Part shown: piece after piece, positions 1 through 8,041 of the stretch
Layout: each line of letters starts with the position of its first letter
Position numbering within the stretch: the stretch's first letter is position 1
Origin: Streptomyces sulfonofaciens
Lineage (GTDB): Bacteria > Actinomycetota > Actinomycetes > Streptomycetales > Streptomycetaceae
Direction: 5' to 3'
DNA length: 64,000 nt
Assembly (NCBI RefSeq): GCF_014656295.1
Contig: NZ_BNCD01000025.1
Location: 1-64,000 of the forward strand
Notes under the pieces: generated by a model
The model's input: only the letters and a program-made list of their open reading frames with translations
What the model was told of the DNA's origin: nothing
The model's database searches: none
Program-made: the position numbers and the translations under genes

Positions 1-30
1 GATTCCGCGGGCCGGCCGGCCCGCGGAATC
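1..30. terminator. Perfect 30-bp palindrome, likely bidirectional terminator
   Basis: The first 30 bases read the same on both strands (two 15-base arms, no spacer) and would form a very stable GC hairpin. It lies 115 bases past the stop of the leftward M4 protease gene, so it could end that transcript, or one entering from the left of the window. There is no T-tract, which is usual for Streptomyces terminators. Confidence 0.5.
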
Positions 31-144
31 GCGCCCCCGACCACGGCGGGCCCACAAGGGTCCGCGGGGGCCCTCCCGGCGCCCGCAAGGGGCCTGCGGC
101 GGCCTGCCGGGCGGGTCCTGTCGGATGCCCGCGGCGGGTGCCTC

Positions 145-1227
145 CTAGGCCGGCGGCACTCCGACCCGGTTCCACGCCTTGACCACCGCCTGCGCCTCGG
201 GTGCGTCCTGGCCGCCGTACCGGCTGGCGGCGGCGGCCGTCGTGAGCCGGGCGAAGGCCGCGAAGTCCGCGTTGGCGGGCAGGTCGCCGCCGGTCAGGGT
301 GTCGTACCAGATCTGGCCGGCCTTCTCCCAGGCGTGCCCGCCCAGCTCGGTGGCGAGCAGGTAGAAGGCGTGGTTCGGGATGCCGGAGTTGATGTGCACG
401 CCGCCGTTGTCGTCGGTGGTGTCCACGTAGTCGTCCATGGTGGCGGGCTGCGGGTCCTTGCCGAGCACGTCGTCGTCGTAGGCGGTGCCCGGGGCCTTCA
501 TGGAGCGCAGCGCCTCGCCGGTGACCCGGGGCGCCAGCAGGCCCGCGCCGATCAGCCAGTCCGCCTCGGCCGCTGTCTGGCCGAGCGTGTACTGCTTGAT
601 CAGCGAGCCGAAGACGTCCGACAGCGATTCGTTGAGCGCTCCGGACTGGCCGGAGTAGGAGAGGTTCGCGGTGAACTGGGTGACGCCGTGGGTCAGCTCG
701 TGGCCGATGACGTCGACGGGGATGGTGAAGTCGAGAAAGATCTCGCCGTCGCCGTCGCCGAACACCATCTGCTCGCCGTTCCAGAAGGCGTTGTTGTACT
801 CGCGGTCGTAGTGCACGCTCGCGACCAGGGAGAGGCCCTCGCCGTCGATGGAGTTGCGCGCGTAGATCTTCTGGTAGAGCTCGAAGGTGGCGCCGAGGCC
901 GGAGTAGGCGCGGTTGACCGTGGCGTCGTCGGAGGCGCTGTCGCCCTCGTCGCGCACCGAGGTGCCGGGCAGCTCGGTGCCGTGCTCGGCGTCGTGGATG
1001 ACGCGGTGCACCTTGGCGGCGGCGGCCCTCGGGTGCCGCTCGGCCGCGGGCGCGCCGACCAGCGTGGTGGTACGCCTGCGGGTGCGCTCCAGGGCGTCCC
1101 GCTCCAGGGTGCGGCGGGCGGGCCTGGCGAGCGCGTCGTCGTCGTGTGCGGCCAGGGCGTCGAGGACGTGGGGCGGGACAATGGTGCAGAAGGCGGGCGT
1201 GTGGCCCGCGTACGCGTGGACGGTCAT
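145..1227 (-). CDS. M4 family (thermolysin/protealysin-like) metallopeptidase
   Basis: Zinc endopeptidase of 360 residues. The HExxH zinc motif (HELTH) is at about residues 176-180, the third zinc ligand is the Glu in the ALNES segment at about 200, and the catalytic His of the C-terminal domain is in the SGIPNHAFY segment at about 286. The N-terminal 50 residues (ending in a PPHVLDALA-type stretch) match the short propeptide of protealysin-like members, not the long FTP/PepSY propeptide. No Sec or Tat signal peptide is visible, which is also typical of protealysins. The ATG at 1227 was chosen because it opens this propeptide; the frame stays open further upstream but there it crosses the leuA leader. 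Divergent from leuA. Confidence 0.9.
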   Translation of the reverse strand: MTVHAYAGHTPAFCTIVPPHVLDALAAHDDDALARPARRTLERDALERTRRRTTTLVGAPAAERHPRAAAAKVHRVIHDAEHGTELPGTSVRDEGDSASDDATVNRAYSGLGATFELYQKIYARNSIDGEGLSLVASVHYDREYNNAFWNGEQMVFGDGDGEIFLDFTIPVDVIGHELTHGVTQFTANLSYSGQSGALNESLSDVFGSLIKQYTLGQTAAEADWLIGAGLLAPRVTGEALRSMKAPGTAYDDDVLGKDPQPATMDDYVDTTDDNGGVHINSGIPNHAFYLLATELGGHAWEKAGQIWYDTLTGGDLPANADFAAFARLTTAAAASRYGGQDAPEAQAVVKAWNRVGVPPA

Positions 1228-1392
1228 ACACCGACGGTGGCACTGGGTGATGAATCTGTCACTACCGGCAACGGCGATTGGTGAAATAGAGTGAAAATTG
1301 GTTTCGGTCCGTGACCTGGCCCGCTCCCTGTGATCCCGCATAGTGATACGGCTCCGCGCATCCCGGGGGTCTCGGTTAAGGTGTCCTGCATC

Positions 1393-1440
1393 ATGCGTTT
1401 CGGGCTGCTTCTCCTTAGCTGCCGCGGCGAGGGCCTGTAG
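1393..1440 (+). CDS. leuL: leuA leader peptide with four consecutive Leu codons
   Basis: A 15-residue reading frame, MRFGLLLLSCRGEGL, preceded by an AAGGTG ribosome site. Residues 5-8 are four Leu codons in a row (CTG CTT CTC CTT), two of them CTT, a rare codon in such GC-rich DNA. It ends 80 bases before leuA. A run of codons for the pathway end product just upstream of an inverted repeat is the classic layout of ribosome-mediated attenuation, and leuA attenuators of this kind have been described in Streptomyces. The frame is seen directly; its translation and regulatory role are inferred. Confidence 0.75.
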   Translation: MRFGLLLLSCRGEGL

Positions 1441-1465
1441 TCGAAGGCCGACCCCCTCCCCGCGG
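1422..1465 (+). promoter_or_regulatory. Putative leuA attenuator stem overlapping leader stop
   Basis: Bases 1422-1433 (CCGCGGCGAGGG) pair with 1454-1465 (CCCTCCCCGCGG), 11 of 12 positions. The 5' arm lies inside the last codons of the Leu-rich leader peptide, so a ribosome stalled on the Leu codons or running to the stop would change whether this stem forms. A second small palindrome, GGTGCGCACC at 1474-1483, follows. It is not established which fold is terminator and which is antiterminator. Confidence 0.55.
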
Positions 1466-1520
1466 AGTTCGGTGGTGCGCACCGTCGGCCGTCTTCCGCG
1501 GATCCCTGGAGTACCGCTTC

Positions 1521-3269
1521 ATGTCGCAGCCCACGCCCGTCACCAACGCCACGCACTTCCAGCGTCCGAGCGCCATGCCGGTCCACAAGTACCTCCCGTA
1601 CGAGCAGGTCGACATCGCCGACCGGACCTGGCCCGACAAGCGCATCACCACGGCGCCCCGCTGGCTCTCCACCGACCTGCGGGACGGCAACCAGGCCCTG
1701 ATCGACCCGATGTCGCCGGCCCGCAAGCGGGAGATGTTCGACCTGCTGGTGCGCATGGGCTACAAGGAGATCGAGGTCGGCTTCCCGTCCTCGGGCCAGA
1801 CCGACTTCGACTTCGTACGCTCCATCATCGAGTCCGACGCCATCCCCGAGGACGTCACCATCTCCGTGCTGACCCAGGCGCGCGAGGAGCTCATCGAGCG
1901 CACGGTCGAGTCCCTGCGGGGCGCACGCCGTGCCACCGTCCACCTGTACAACGCCACCGCGCCGGTCTGGCGCGAGGTGGTCTTCCGCGGTTCGAAGGCC
2001 CAGGTCAAGCAGATCGCGGTGGACGGCACCCGGCTGGTGATGGAGTACGCGGACAAGCTGCTCGACGACCGGACGACCTTCGGTTACCAGTACTCGCCGG
2101 AGATCTTCACCGACACCGAACTGGACTTCGCCCTGGAGGTCTGCGAGGGCGTCATGGACGTCTGGCAGCCGGGCGAGGGGCGCGAGATCATCCTCAACCT
2201 GCCCGCCACCGTGGAGCGCTCCACGCCCTCCACGCACGCCGACCGCTTCGAGTGGATGTCGCGCAACCTCTCGCGCCGCGAGTACGTCTGCCTGTCGGTG
2301 CACCCGCACAACGACCGCGGCACCGCCGTCGCCGCCGCCGAACTGGCGCTGATGGCGGGCGCCGACCGGATCGAGGGCTGCCTGTTCGGCCAGGGCGAGC
2401 GCACCGGCAACGTCGACCTGGTCACCCTGGGCATGAACCTGTTCAGCCAGGGCGTGGACCCGCAGATCGACTTCTCGGACATCGACGAGATCCGCCGCAC
2501 CGCCCAGTACTGCAACCAGATGGAGATCCACCCGCGCCACCCCTACGCCGGCGACCTCGTCTACACCGCCTTCTCCGGCTCCCACCAGGACGCCGTCAAG
2601 AAGGGCTTCGAGTCGATGGACGCGCGCGCCGAGGCGGCCGGCAGGACCGTCGACGAGATCACCTGGGCCGTGCCGTACCTGCCCATCGACCCCAAGGACG
2701 TCGGCCGCTCCTACGAGGCCGTGATCCGCGTCAACTCGCAGTCCGGCAAGGGCGGTATCGCCTACGTCCTGAAGAACGACCACAAGCTCGACCTGCCGCG
2801 CCGGATGCAGATCGAGTTCTCGAAGATCATCCAGGCCAAGACCGACGCCGAGGGCGGCGAGATCACGCCGGGGGACATCTGGTCCGTCTTCCGCGACGAG
2901 TACCTGCCCAACCCGGAGAACCCGTGGGGCCGCATCCAGGTGGTGTCCGGACAGACCACCACCGGCACCGAGGACGGCGTGGACACGCTCACGGTGGAGG
3001 CAGAGGTGGACGGCGAGGCCGTCGTGCTCACCGGTTCCGGCAACGGCCCGATCTCCGCGTTCTTCGACGCCCTGGGCTCCATCGGACTGGACGTGCGGCT
3101 GCTGGACTACCAGGAGCACACGATGAGCGAGGGCGCCTCCGCGCAGGCCGCCTCGTACATCGAGTGCGCCATCGGCGACAAGGTCCTGTGGGGTATCGGG
3201 ATCGATGCGAATACGACACGTGCGTCGCTGAAGGCCGTGGTCTCGGCGGTCAACCGGGCGGCTCGTTAG
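1521..3269 (+). CDS. leuA: 2-isopropylmalate synthase
   Basis: First committed enzyme of leucine biosynthesis; it condenses 2-ketoisovalerate with acetyl-CoA. The 582 residues match the long actinobacterial type. The N-terminal HMGL-like TIM barrel carries the metal and substrate motif TDLRDGNQAL at residues 51-60 and the SVHPHNDRGT metal-binding segment at about 253-262. The C-terminal LeuA dimer/regulatory domain, where leucine acts as feedback inhibitor, begins at about residue 460 and ends with the SIGLDVRLLDYQEH and GIGIDANTTRASLKAV strands. GGAG at 1508-1511 is the ribosome site. Regulation is likely by the leader peptide just upstream. Monocistronic, with a terminator right after it. 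Confidence 0.97.
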   Translation: MSQPTPVTNATHFQRPSAMPVHKYLPYEQVDIADRTWPDKRITTAPRWLSTDLRDGNQALIDPMSPARKREMFDLLVRMGYKEIEVGFPSSGQTDFDFVRSIIESDAIPEDVTISVLTQAREELIERTVESLRGARRATVHLYNATAPVWREVVFRGSKAQVKQIAVDGTRLVMEYADKLLDDRTTFGYQYSPEIFTDTELDFALEVCEGVMDVWQPGEGREIILNLPATVERSTPSTHADRFEWMSRNLSRREYVCLSVHPHNDRGTAVAAAELALMAGADRIEGCLFGQGERTGNVDLVTLGMNLFSQGVDPQIDFSDIDEIRRTAQYCNQMEIHPRHPYAGDLVYTAFSGSHQDAVKKGFESMDARAEAAGRTVDEITWAVPYLPIDPKDVGRSYEAVIRVNSQSGKGGIAYVLKNDHKLDLPRRMQIEFSKIIQAKTDAEGGEITPGDIWSVFRDEYLPNPENPWGRIQVVSGQTTTGTEDGVDTLTVEAEVDGEAVVLTGSGNGPISAFFDALGSIGLDVRLLDYQEHTMSEGASAQAASYIECAIGDKVLWGIGIDANTTRASLKAVVSAVNRAAR

Positions 3270-3292
3270 CCGGAGTGACCGGCGCTTTCTCC

Positions 3293-3323
3293 GGCCCCGT
3301 GCGCCCCCTGGGTGCACGGGGCC
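3293..3323 (+). terminator. leuA terminator hairpin
   Basis: A perfect 10-bp stem (GGCCCCGTGC / GCACGGGGCC) with an 11-base loop, 24 bases after the leuA stop. No T-tract. Confidence 0.7.
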
Positions 3324-3495
3324 GCATCATCTCCCGGCCAAGCTCACGTGCGGGGTACTGACGCCGCGTCGGCTATGTGGCTAACATCACGCCAACGCGA
3401 CCGTTCTGTATCCGAGAACTGCTCTGGAAGAGCAGGAGCGCGGAGTGGAGCGCACGCAACGAAGCTGTTGTCGCGGAGTTATGGAGGGGTGCCAC

Positions 3496-4218
3496 GTGCT
3501 GCCAGGATGGGGATGTAACGGACGAACCGCTCGCGGTGTTCGTACCGCCCGCATGTCAGGCATCCTGGGGACGCGGACCGTCTGGACCACCGTCGGCGAC
3601 GGGGAGTTCTTCTGCCCCGGCTGCGGCGGCGACCGCAACTACCAGCGCCGCACCGGCCGCCGCAGGTTCGCCGTGCTGGGCGTCCCGCTGGTGCCGCGCG
3701 GTACGACGGGGCCGGTGGTCGAGTGCGCCGCCTGCCACGACCGGTTCTCCACGGACGTCCTCGACCACCCCACCACGCACCGCTTCTCCGCCATGCTCAG
3801 GGACGCCGTGCACACCGTGGCGCTCGCCGTGCTCGCGGCGGACGGCACCTGCGAGCGCCCCGCGCTGGAGGCGGCAGTGGGCGTGGTGCGTGGCGCCGGG
3901 TTCGAGCAGTGCACCGAGGAACAGCTCACGACGCTCATCGAGGCGCTCGCCGCGGACACCGGGCGGCTGCCCGAGCAGGTCGGGGGCGGTCTCACCGGGC
4001 TCGCCATAGAGCTGCACGAGGCGCTCGACCCGCTGACTCCGCACCTGGCGCCCGCCGGCCGTGAGTCGATCCTCGTCCAGGGCGCGCGCATCGCCCTCGC
4101 CGACGGTCCGTACTCGCCGGCCGAGCGTGAGGTCCTCGGTACGGTCGGCAGCGCGCTCACCATGGGGTCGGACGACGTCACGCGGCTGCTGGCGGCCGCA
4201 CGGACCACCCTTTCCTGA
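3496..4218 (+). CDS. TerB-family tellurite-resistance-like protein with N-terminal zinc ribbon
   Basis: A 240-residue protein. The GTG at 3496 was chosen because a GGAGG ribosome site lies at 3483-3487 with normal spacing; an ATG further in (3553) is less well placed. An N-terminal CPGC...CAAC zinc ribbon (about residues 36-78) is followed by an alpha-helical TerB-like domain with acidic metal-binding positions: LAADGT at about 115 and the repeat-like ALADGPYSPAE at about 201. TerB domains bind metal ions and appear in stress and tellurite-response systems, but the function of this actinobacterial family is not established. It stands alone between leuA and the sialidase, with a terminator after it. 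Confidence 0.8.
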   Translation: MLPGWGCNGRTARGVRTARMSGILGTRTVWTTVGDGEFFCPGCGGDRNYQRRTGRRRFAVLGVPLVPRGTTGPVVECAACHDRFSTDVLDHPTTHRFSAMLRDAVHTVALAVLAADGTCERPALEAAVGVVRGAGFEQCTEEQLTTLIEALAADTGRLPEQVGGGLTGLAIELHEALDPLTPHLAPAGRESILVQGARIALADGPYSPAEREVLGTVGSALTMGSDDVTRLLAAARTTLS

Positions 4219-4568
4219 CGCCGCCGTCCGGGCCCGCCCGAGAACGCGGGCCCTCCCGCCCCCGGCCGTGGGGTCCGTCGTGAGCTGCGGGGCCCTCCCG
4301 TCGTGAGCCGTGGGGTCCTCCTGCTGCGAGCCGTGGAGCCGTTCCGCCGTGGAGCCGTTCCGCCGTGAGCCGTGAGCCTGCCTCGCCCCCGGCCGCGGGG
4401 CTGCCCCTCCCCGGGCGCGGCCCGTTCCGCCCCCGGGTCGCGGGGCGGCCCCGTACCCGGTCGAGGGCCGGGAGCGTGCCGGGTCGCGGGCCTCGCACGT
4501 CCGTCGCGGCGCGGTGGCCCGCCACCGGGTATTGCCGGGCGTCTCCCGTCGCACTAGGTTGCATGGAA
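4219..4568. other. Non-coding spacer with GC hairpin and short tandem repeats
   Basis: A hairpin GGGCCCGC / GCGGGCCC at 4230-4253 probably terminates the upstream gene. Bases about 4280-4380 are low complexity: variants of a GAGCCGTGG unit, including two adjacent copies of CGTGGAGCCGTTCCGC. No coding signal was recognised. The end of the region holds the sialidase promoter. Confidence 0.5.
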
Positions 4569-4586
4569 GGACGTCCCACGTCCCAT
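4569..4586 (+). promoter_or_regulatory. Putative GntR/NanR operator at sialidase promoter
   Basis: GGACGTCCCACGTCCCAT, 41 bases before the sialidase start. The reverse complement of the site in front of the GntR gene (12984-13001) matches it at 17 of 18 positions, and a related site (13 of the first 14 positions) lies before the ABC receptor gene (12886-12899). Sharing a long motif with a regulator and a sialate importer marks it as the operator of one regulon. Confidence 0.75.
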
Positions 4587-4627
4587 GTTCCAGGACGGCG
4601 CCGCCCGTATGCTGACCAAGGGGAGCG

Positions 4628-5875
4628 ATGACCGCCCAGAGTCGCCTGATCGCCAGTCCTGCCGTCGCCGGAGCCGCCTCGTCCGACACCGCGCGGACCG
4701 CCTCCGCCTCCTCCCGCACCGGCCCGGCCGCCGCGGAGGGCCCTGCCCCGTGCACCTCCTCGGTGCCGTTCACCGCGGGCGAGGGCGGCTACGACACCTA
4801 CCGCATCCCCGCCGCCGTCCGCACCCGGGACGGCGCCCTGCTGGCGTTCGCCGAGGGCCGGGTGGGCGGCGCCGGGGACTCCGGCAGCATCGACGTGGTC
4901 AGCAGACGCTCCGACGACGGCGGCCGCACCTGGGGCCCGCTCGGCGTCGTGGCCGCGGGCGACGGCGACACCCGCGGCAACCCGGCCCCGGTCGTCGACC
5001 CGCGCACCGGCCATGTCGTCCTGCTGACCTGCTACAACAGCGGCGCGGTCAGCGAGGCGCAGATCATGCGCGGCGAGGCCACGGCGGAGCAGAGCCGCCG
5101 GGTTTTCGTGCAGACCAGCAGCGACGACGGCCGCACCTTCTCGCCGCCGCGCGAGATCACCGACGACGCCAAGCGCCCCGGCTGGCGCTGGTACGCCACC
5201 GGTCCCGGCCATGCCGTCGCCCTCACCAGGGGCCCGCACGAGGGACGCCTCGTGGTCCCCGCCAACCACTCGGCCGCTCCGCCGCCCGGTTCCGCCGACA
5301 CCGGCCAGGAGGCCCGGTACTACGGCGCGCACGCCCTCTACAGCGACGACGGCGGCCGGAGCTGGCGGATCGGCTTCGTCGACGGCACCTACGACGGCGT
5401 GGTCAACGCCAACGAGTCGAGTGCCGCCGAACTGCCCGACGGCCGCCTCTACCTCAGCGCCCGCGACCAGAACGGCACCAGCGCGGGCAACCGCCTGGAC
5501 GCCTGCTCGGCGGACGGCGGCCGGACGCTGGAGCGGCCCTACGCGGCACAGCACACGCTGGACGACGTGCCCGTGGTCCAGGGCAGCGTGCTGCAGACGG
5601 CAGGCGCCGGCGGGCCGCTGCTGTTCTCCGGCCCCTCCGTGCCGACCGCCCGCGCCGCGATGGCGGTCTTCAGCAGCACGGACGGCGGCGGCACCTTCAC
5701 CCGCGCCACCACCCTCTCCGAGCTGCCCGCCGCCTACTCCGACCTCGTCCAGGTCGGCGCGCGGACGGTCGGCCTCCTCTACGAGACCGGGGAGGCGGGG
5801 AGTTACGAGCGGATCGAGTTCCGGCGCCTGCCGATCGGCGCCCTGGCGGGCGGGGGCCCGGCGGCGCGGTCCTGA
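4628..5875 (+). CDS. nanH: Exo-alpha-sialidase (GH33 neuraminidase)
   Basis: Releases terminal sialic acid from glycoconjugates. 415 residues with a six-bladed-propeller signature: the RIP motif (YDTYRIPAAV) at about 57-66, the AFAEGR segment, and several Asp boxes (SDDGGRTW, SSDDGRTF, SDDGGRSW, SADGGRTL, SSTDGGGTF). Conserved YYGAHA and PVVQGSVL segments and a C-terminal GLLYETGE complete the core. A stop codon lies in frame at 4613, so the ATG at 4628 is the first possible start; GGGAG sits only 2 bases before it. The first 45 residues are Ala/Ser/Thr-rich without a clear hydrophobic signal core, which is odd for a sialidase. The operator upstream ties it to the transporter operon. Confidence 0.9.
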   Translation: MTAQSRLIASPAVAGAASSDTARTASASSRTGPAAAEGPAPCTSSVPFTAGEGGYDTYRIPAAVRTRDGALLAFAEGRVGGAGDSGSIDVVSRRSDDGGRTWGPLGVVAAGDGDTRGNPAPVVDPRTGHVVLLTCYNSGAVSEAQIMRGEATAEQSRRVFVQTSSDDGRTFSPPREITDDAKRPGWRWYATGPGHAVALTRGPHEGRLVVPANHSAAPPPGSADTGQEARYYGAHALYSDDGGRSWRIGFVDGTYDGVVNANESSAAELPDGRLYLSARDQNGTSAGNRLDACSADGGRTLERPYAAQHTLDDVPVVQGSVLQTAGAGGPLLFSGPSVPTARAAMAVFSSTDGGGTFTRATTLSELPAAYSDLVQVGARTVGLLYETGEAGSYERIEFRRLPIGALAGGGPAARS

Positions 5876-5907
5876 CCGGCGGCACCCGCGGCCGGCGGGG
5901 CGCACTC

Positions 5908-5931
5908 CCGCGCCGGTGGCGACCGGCGCGG
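5908..5931. terminator. Bidirectional terminator between convergent nanH and nanA
   Basis: A perfect 10-bp stem CCGCGCCGGT / ACCGGCGCGG with a 4-base loop between two convergent stop codons. Confidence 0.65.
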
Positions 5932-5969
5932 CCCCCGCGCCGCCCACGTGCGCGGGGCGTGCGCGGGGC

Positions 5970-6905
5970 CTACGACAGGCCCGCCGCGGCCAGGTACTTG
6001 CCCACCCGTTCCACCTCGTCGGCGCTGAGCGGGATCTGCGGGTAGGCGGTGGCCGGGCAGGCGATGACGCCGCGCAGGTGGAGAGCCGCCTTGAAGGCCC
6101 CGAGCGCGGACGAGCTGCCGCCCATCCGCGCCGGGTCGCCCGCCCGTACCATCCCGAACAGCGCGCACAACCGCTCCTGCTCGGCGCGTGCCCGCTCCCG
6201 GTCGCCGTCCCTGGAGTACCGGTAGAGCCGCACGTACCCCTCAGGGTCGACGTTCCCGAGCCCCGGCACCACTCCGTCCGCGCCCATCGCGAGGGCCGAG
6301 TCGGCCGTCACCTCGGAGCCGGTGAGGACACTGAACCCGGTGACGTCGGCGCGATTCCTGGCCTCCAGGACGACCCGGCGCAGGCCGCCGTCGTCCCCGC
6401 TGGAGTCCTTCAGGCCCGCGAGCACTCCCTCCGCGGCCAGCTCCAGGACCAGTTCGGCATCGAGCTTGGTGTGCACCGAGACGGGGAGGTCGTAGGCGAA
6501 GACGGGGACGCCGGTGCGCCCGGCGATCGCCCGGAAGTGCCTGGCGATCTCCGCGGGGTGGGTGCGGGTGTAGAACGGGGCGGTGGCGACGAGTGCGTCG
6601 GCGCCCGCGGCGACGGCGGCCTCGGCGTGGTCGAGGACCCGCCAGGTCGACATGTCGATCGTGCCCGCGAGCACCGGAAGCTGGCCGGCGACGTGGCGCA
6701 CGACCGTGTCCACGACCGTCCTTCGGAACCGGTCCGGCAGGTAGGCCGCCTCGGACGAGGAGCCGAGCACGAAGAGCGCGTCCACGCCGCCCGCCACCAG
6801 GTGGTCGACGAGCCTGGTCAGGGAGGCGGTGTCCACCTCGTTGTCCGGCGTCAGGGGGGTGCAGACGGGCGGGACGACACCGGTCATCGGGGTGGGAAAG
6901 GTCAT
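5970..6905 (-). CDS. nanA: Dihydrodipicolinate synthase/N-acetylneuraminate lyase family protein (likely NanA)
   Basis: A 311-residue TIM-barrel aldolase. The Schiff-base lysine is K166 in GLKDSSGD and the general tyrosine is Y138 in FAYDLPVSV. The GSSSEAAYL loop at 48-56 takes the place of the GTTGE/GSTGE carboxylate-binding loop. The family cannot be split into DapA and NanA by eye, but the gene overlaps the importer ATPase by an ATGA, so it is the last gene of a transport operon whose operator is shared with a sialidase. Cleavage of N-acetylneuraminate to ManNAc and pyruvate is therefore the best guess. No nanE or nanK lies nearby. Confidence 0.75.
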   Translation of the reverse strand: MTFPTPMTGVVPPVCTPLTPDNEVDTASLTRLVDHLVAGGVDALFVLGSSSEAAYLPDRFRRTVVDTVVRHVAGQLPVLAGTIDMSTWRVLDHAEAAVAAGADALVATAPFYTRTHPAEIARHFRAIAGRTGVPVFAYDLPVSVHTKLDAELVLELAAEGVLAGLKDSSGDDGGLRRVVLEARNRADVTGFSVLTGSEVTADSALAMGADGVVPGLGNVDPEGYVRLYRYSRDGDRERARAEQERLCALFGMVRAGDPARMGGSSSALGAFKAALHLRGVIACPATAYPQIPLSADEVERVGKYLAAAGLS

Positions 6906-8041
6906 GAACGCTCCTTTGGTGCGGTGGCCTGGAGGACCAGGTCGTGGATCGACTCGTCCGCTCCCACGGGATGGTGGCAGCGGAAGCGGTGGCCGCGCCC
7001 CGCGTCGCCGACGTCCGGCATGGCGGCCGCGCACGAGTGGTCTGCCCGCCAGCAGCGGGTACGGAACGGACACCCGCTCGGCGGGTGCGTGGCCGACGGC
7101 ACGGGGCCCGCCAGCGGGATCGGGTCGATCGGGGCGAGCAGCCCGGGCGTGGCCGAGAACAGCGCCCGGGTGTAGGGGTGCCGGGCCCGGTCCGCGACCT
7201 CTGCGGCCGGTGCCTCCTCGACGATCCGGCCCAGGTACATGGTGATCACCCGGTCGCTCATCCGGCGCACCGTCCGGATGTCGTGCGACACGAAGACCAG
7301 GGCGAGGCCGAGGCGCTCCTTCAGATCGAGCAGGAGGTTGAGGATCTGCGCGCGCACCGACACGTCCAGGGCGCTGGTCGGCTCGTCGGCGACCACCAGG
7401 GAGGGCTCCAGGGCCAGCGCACGCGCGATGGCGACCCGCTGCCGCTGCCCGCCGGACAACTGCCCCGGCAGCGATTCGGCCAGCACCTTCGGCAGCCCGA
7501 CCAGTGCCATCAGCTCCCGCACCCGCCGCTCGCGCTGCTCGGAGCCGCCCCTGCCGTGCACGTCCAGCGGGTCCCGCAGGATCCGGCGGACCGTCAGCCG
7601 GCGGTTGAGCGCGGTCGAGGGGTCCTGGAAGACCATGCCCGTACGGGCGCCGACCAGGCTCCGGCGCTCCGCAGGAGCCATCGCCCACAGATCACGGCCG
7701 AGGAAGGTGACGGTGCCCGAGGTGGGCCGCTCGACGCCCACCAGCACCTTGGCCAGCGTCGACTTGCCGCAGCCCGACTCGCCCACCACCCCGACCGTCT
7801 CGCCGGATGCGACGGCGAGATCGGCGCCGGTGAGTGCGTGGACGCTGTCCCGCCGGAAGAGCCCGCCGGTGCGCGCCCGGTGCACCACGCCGGCGCCGCT
7901 GAGCGCGACCAGGTCGGTGTCCGCGCGGCCCGGGGGCGGCCCGCCGCCCGGCCCGCCGCCGCTGTCGGGTGCCCCCGCGCCCTCGGCCGGTGGGGTGCCG
8001 CCGCCCCCGCGCGCTGCCGCGCCGTCACTCCCGCCGGTCAC
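6902..8041 (-). CDS. Dpp/Opp-family ABC transporter ATPase (DppF-like), sialic acid import
   Basis: A 379-residue cytoplasmic ATPase. An N-terminal Gly/Pro/Ala-rich tail of about 40 residues precedes the ABC domain: Walker A GESGCGKST, Q-loop VFQDPST, signature LSGGQRQRV, Walker B LVVADEPTSALD and H-loop FVSHD. The C-terminal oligopeptide-transporter extension has PYTRALF and the Cys-rich GCPFRTRCWRADHSC segment, which binds an iron-sulfur cluster in related ATPases. It overlaps the fusion gene upstream (ATGA at 8038-8041) and nanA downstream (6902-6905), so the genes are translationally coupled. It pairs with the ATPase half of the fusion protein. Confidence 0.88.
   Translation of the reverse strand: MTGGSDGAAARGGGGTPPAEGAGAPDSGGGPGGGPPPGRADTDLVALSGAGVVHRARTGGLFRRDSVHALTGADLAVASGETVGVVGESGCGKSTLAKVLVGVERPTSGTVTFLGRDLWAMAPAERRSLVGARTGMVFQDPSTALNRRLTVRRILRDPLDVHGRGGSEQRERRVRELMALVGLPKVLAESLPGQLSGGQRQRVAIARALALEPSLVVADEPTSALDVSVRAQILNLLLDLKERLGLALVFVSHDIRTVRRMSDRVITMYLGRIVEEAPAAEVADRARHPYTRALFSATPGLLAPIDPIPLAGPVPSATHPPSGCPFRTRCWRADHSCAAAMPDVGDAGRGHRFRCHHPVGADESIHDLVLQATAPKERS

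Noticed and set aside
1224..3361. Long open frames antisense to and overlapping leuA
   Set aside because: They follow from high GC at third codon positions; compositions are Arg/Gly/Ala/His-rich without motifs, while leuA in the same place is unambiguous.
4585..6045. Alternative long frames over the sialidase as a possible true product or exported N-terminus
   Set aside because: They lack Asp boxes or a signal peptide; only the frame from 4628 contains the GH33 motifs.
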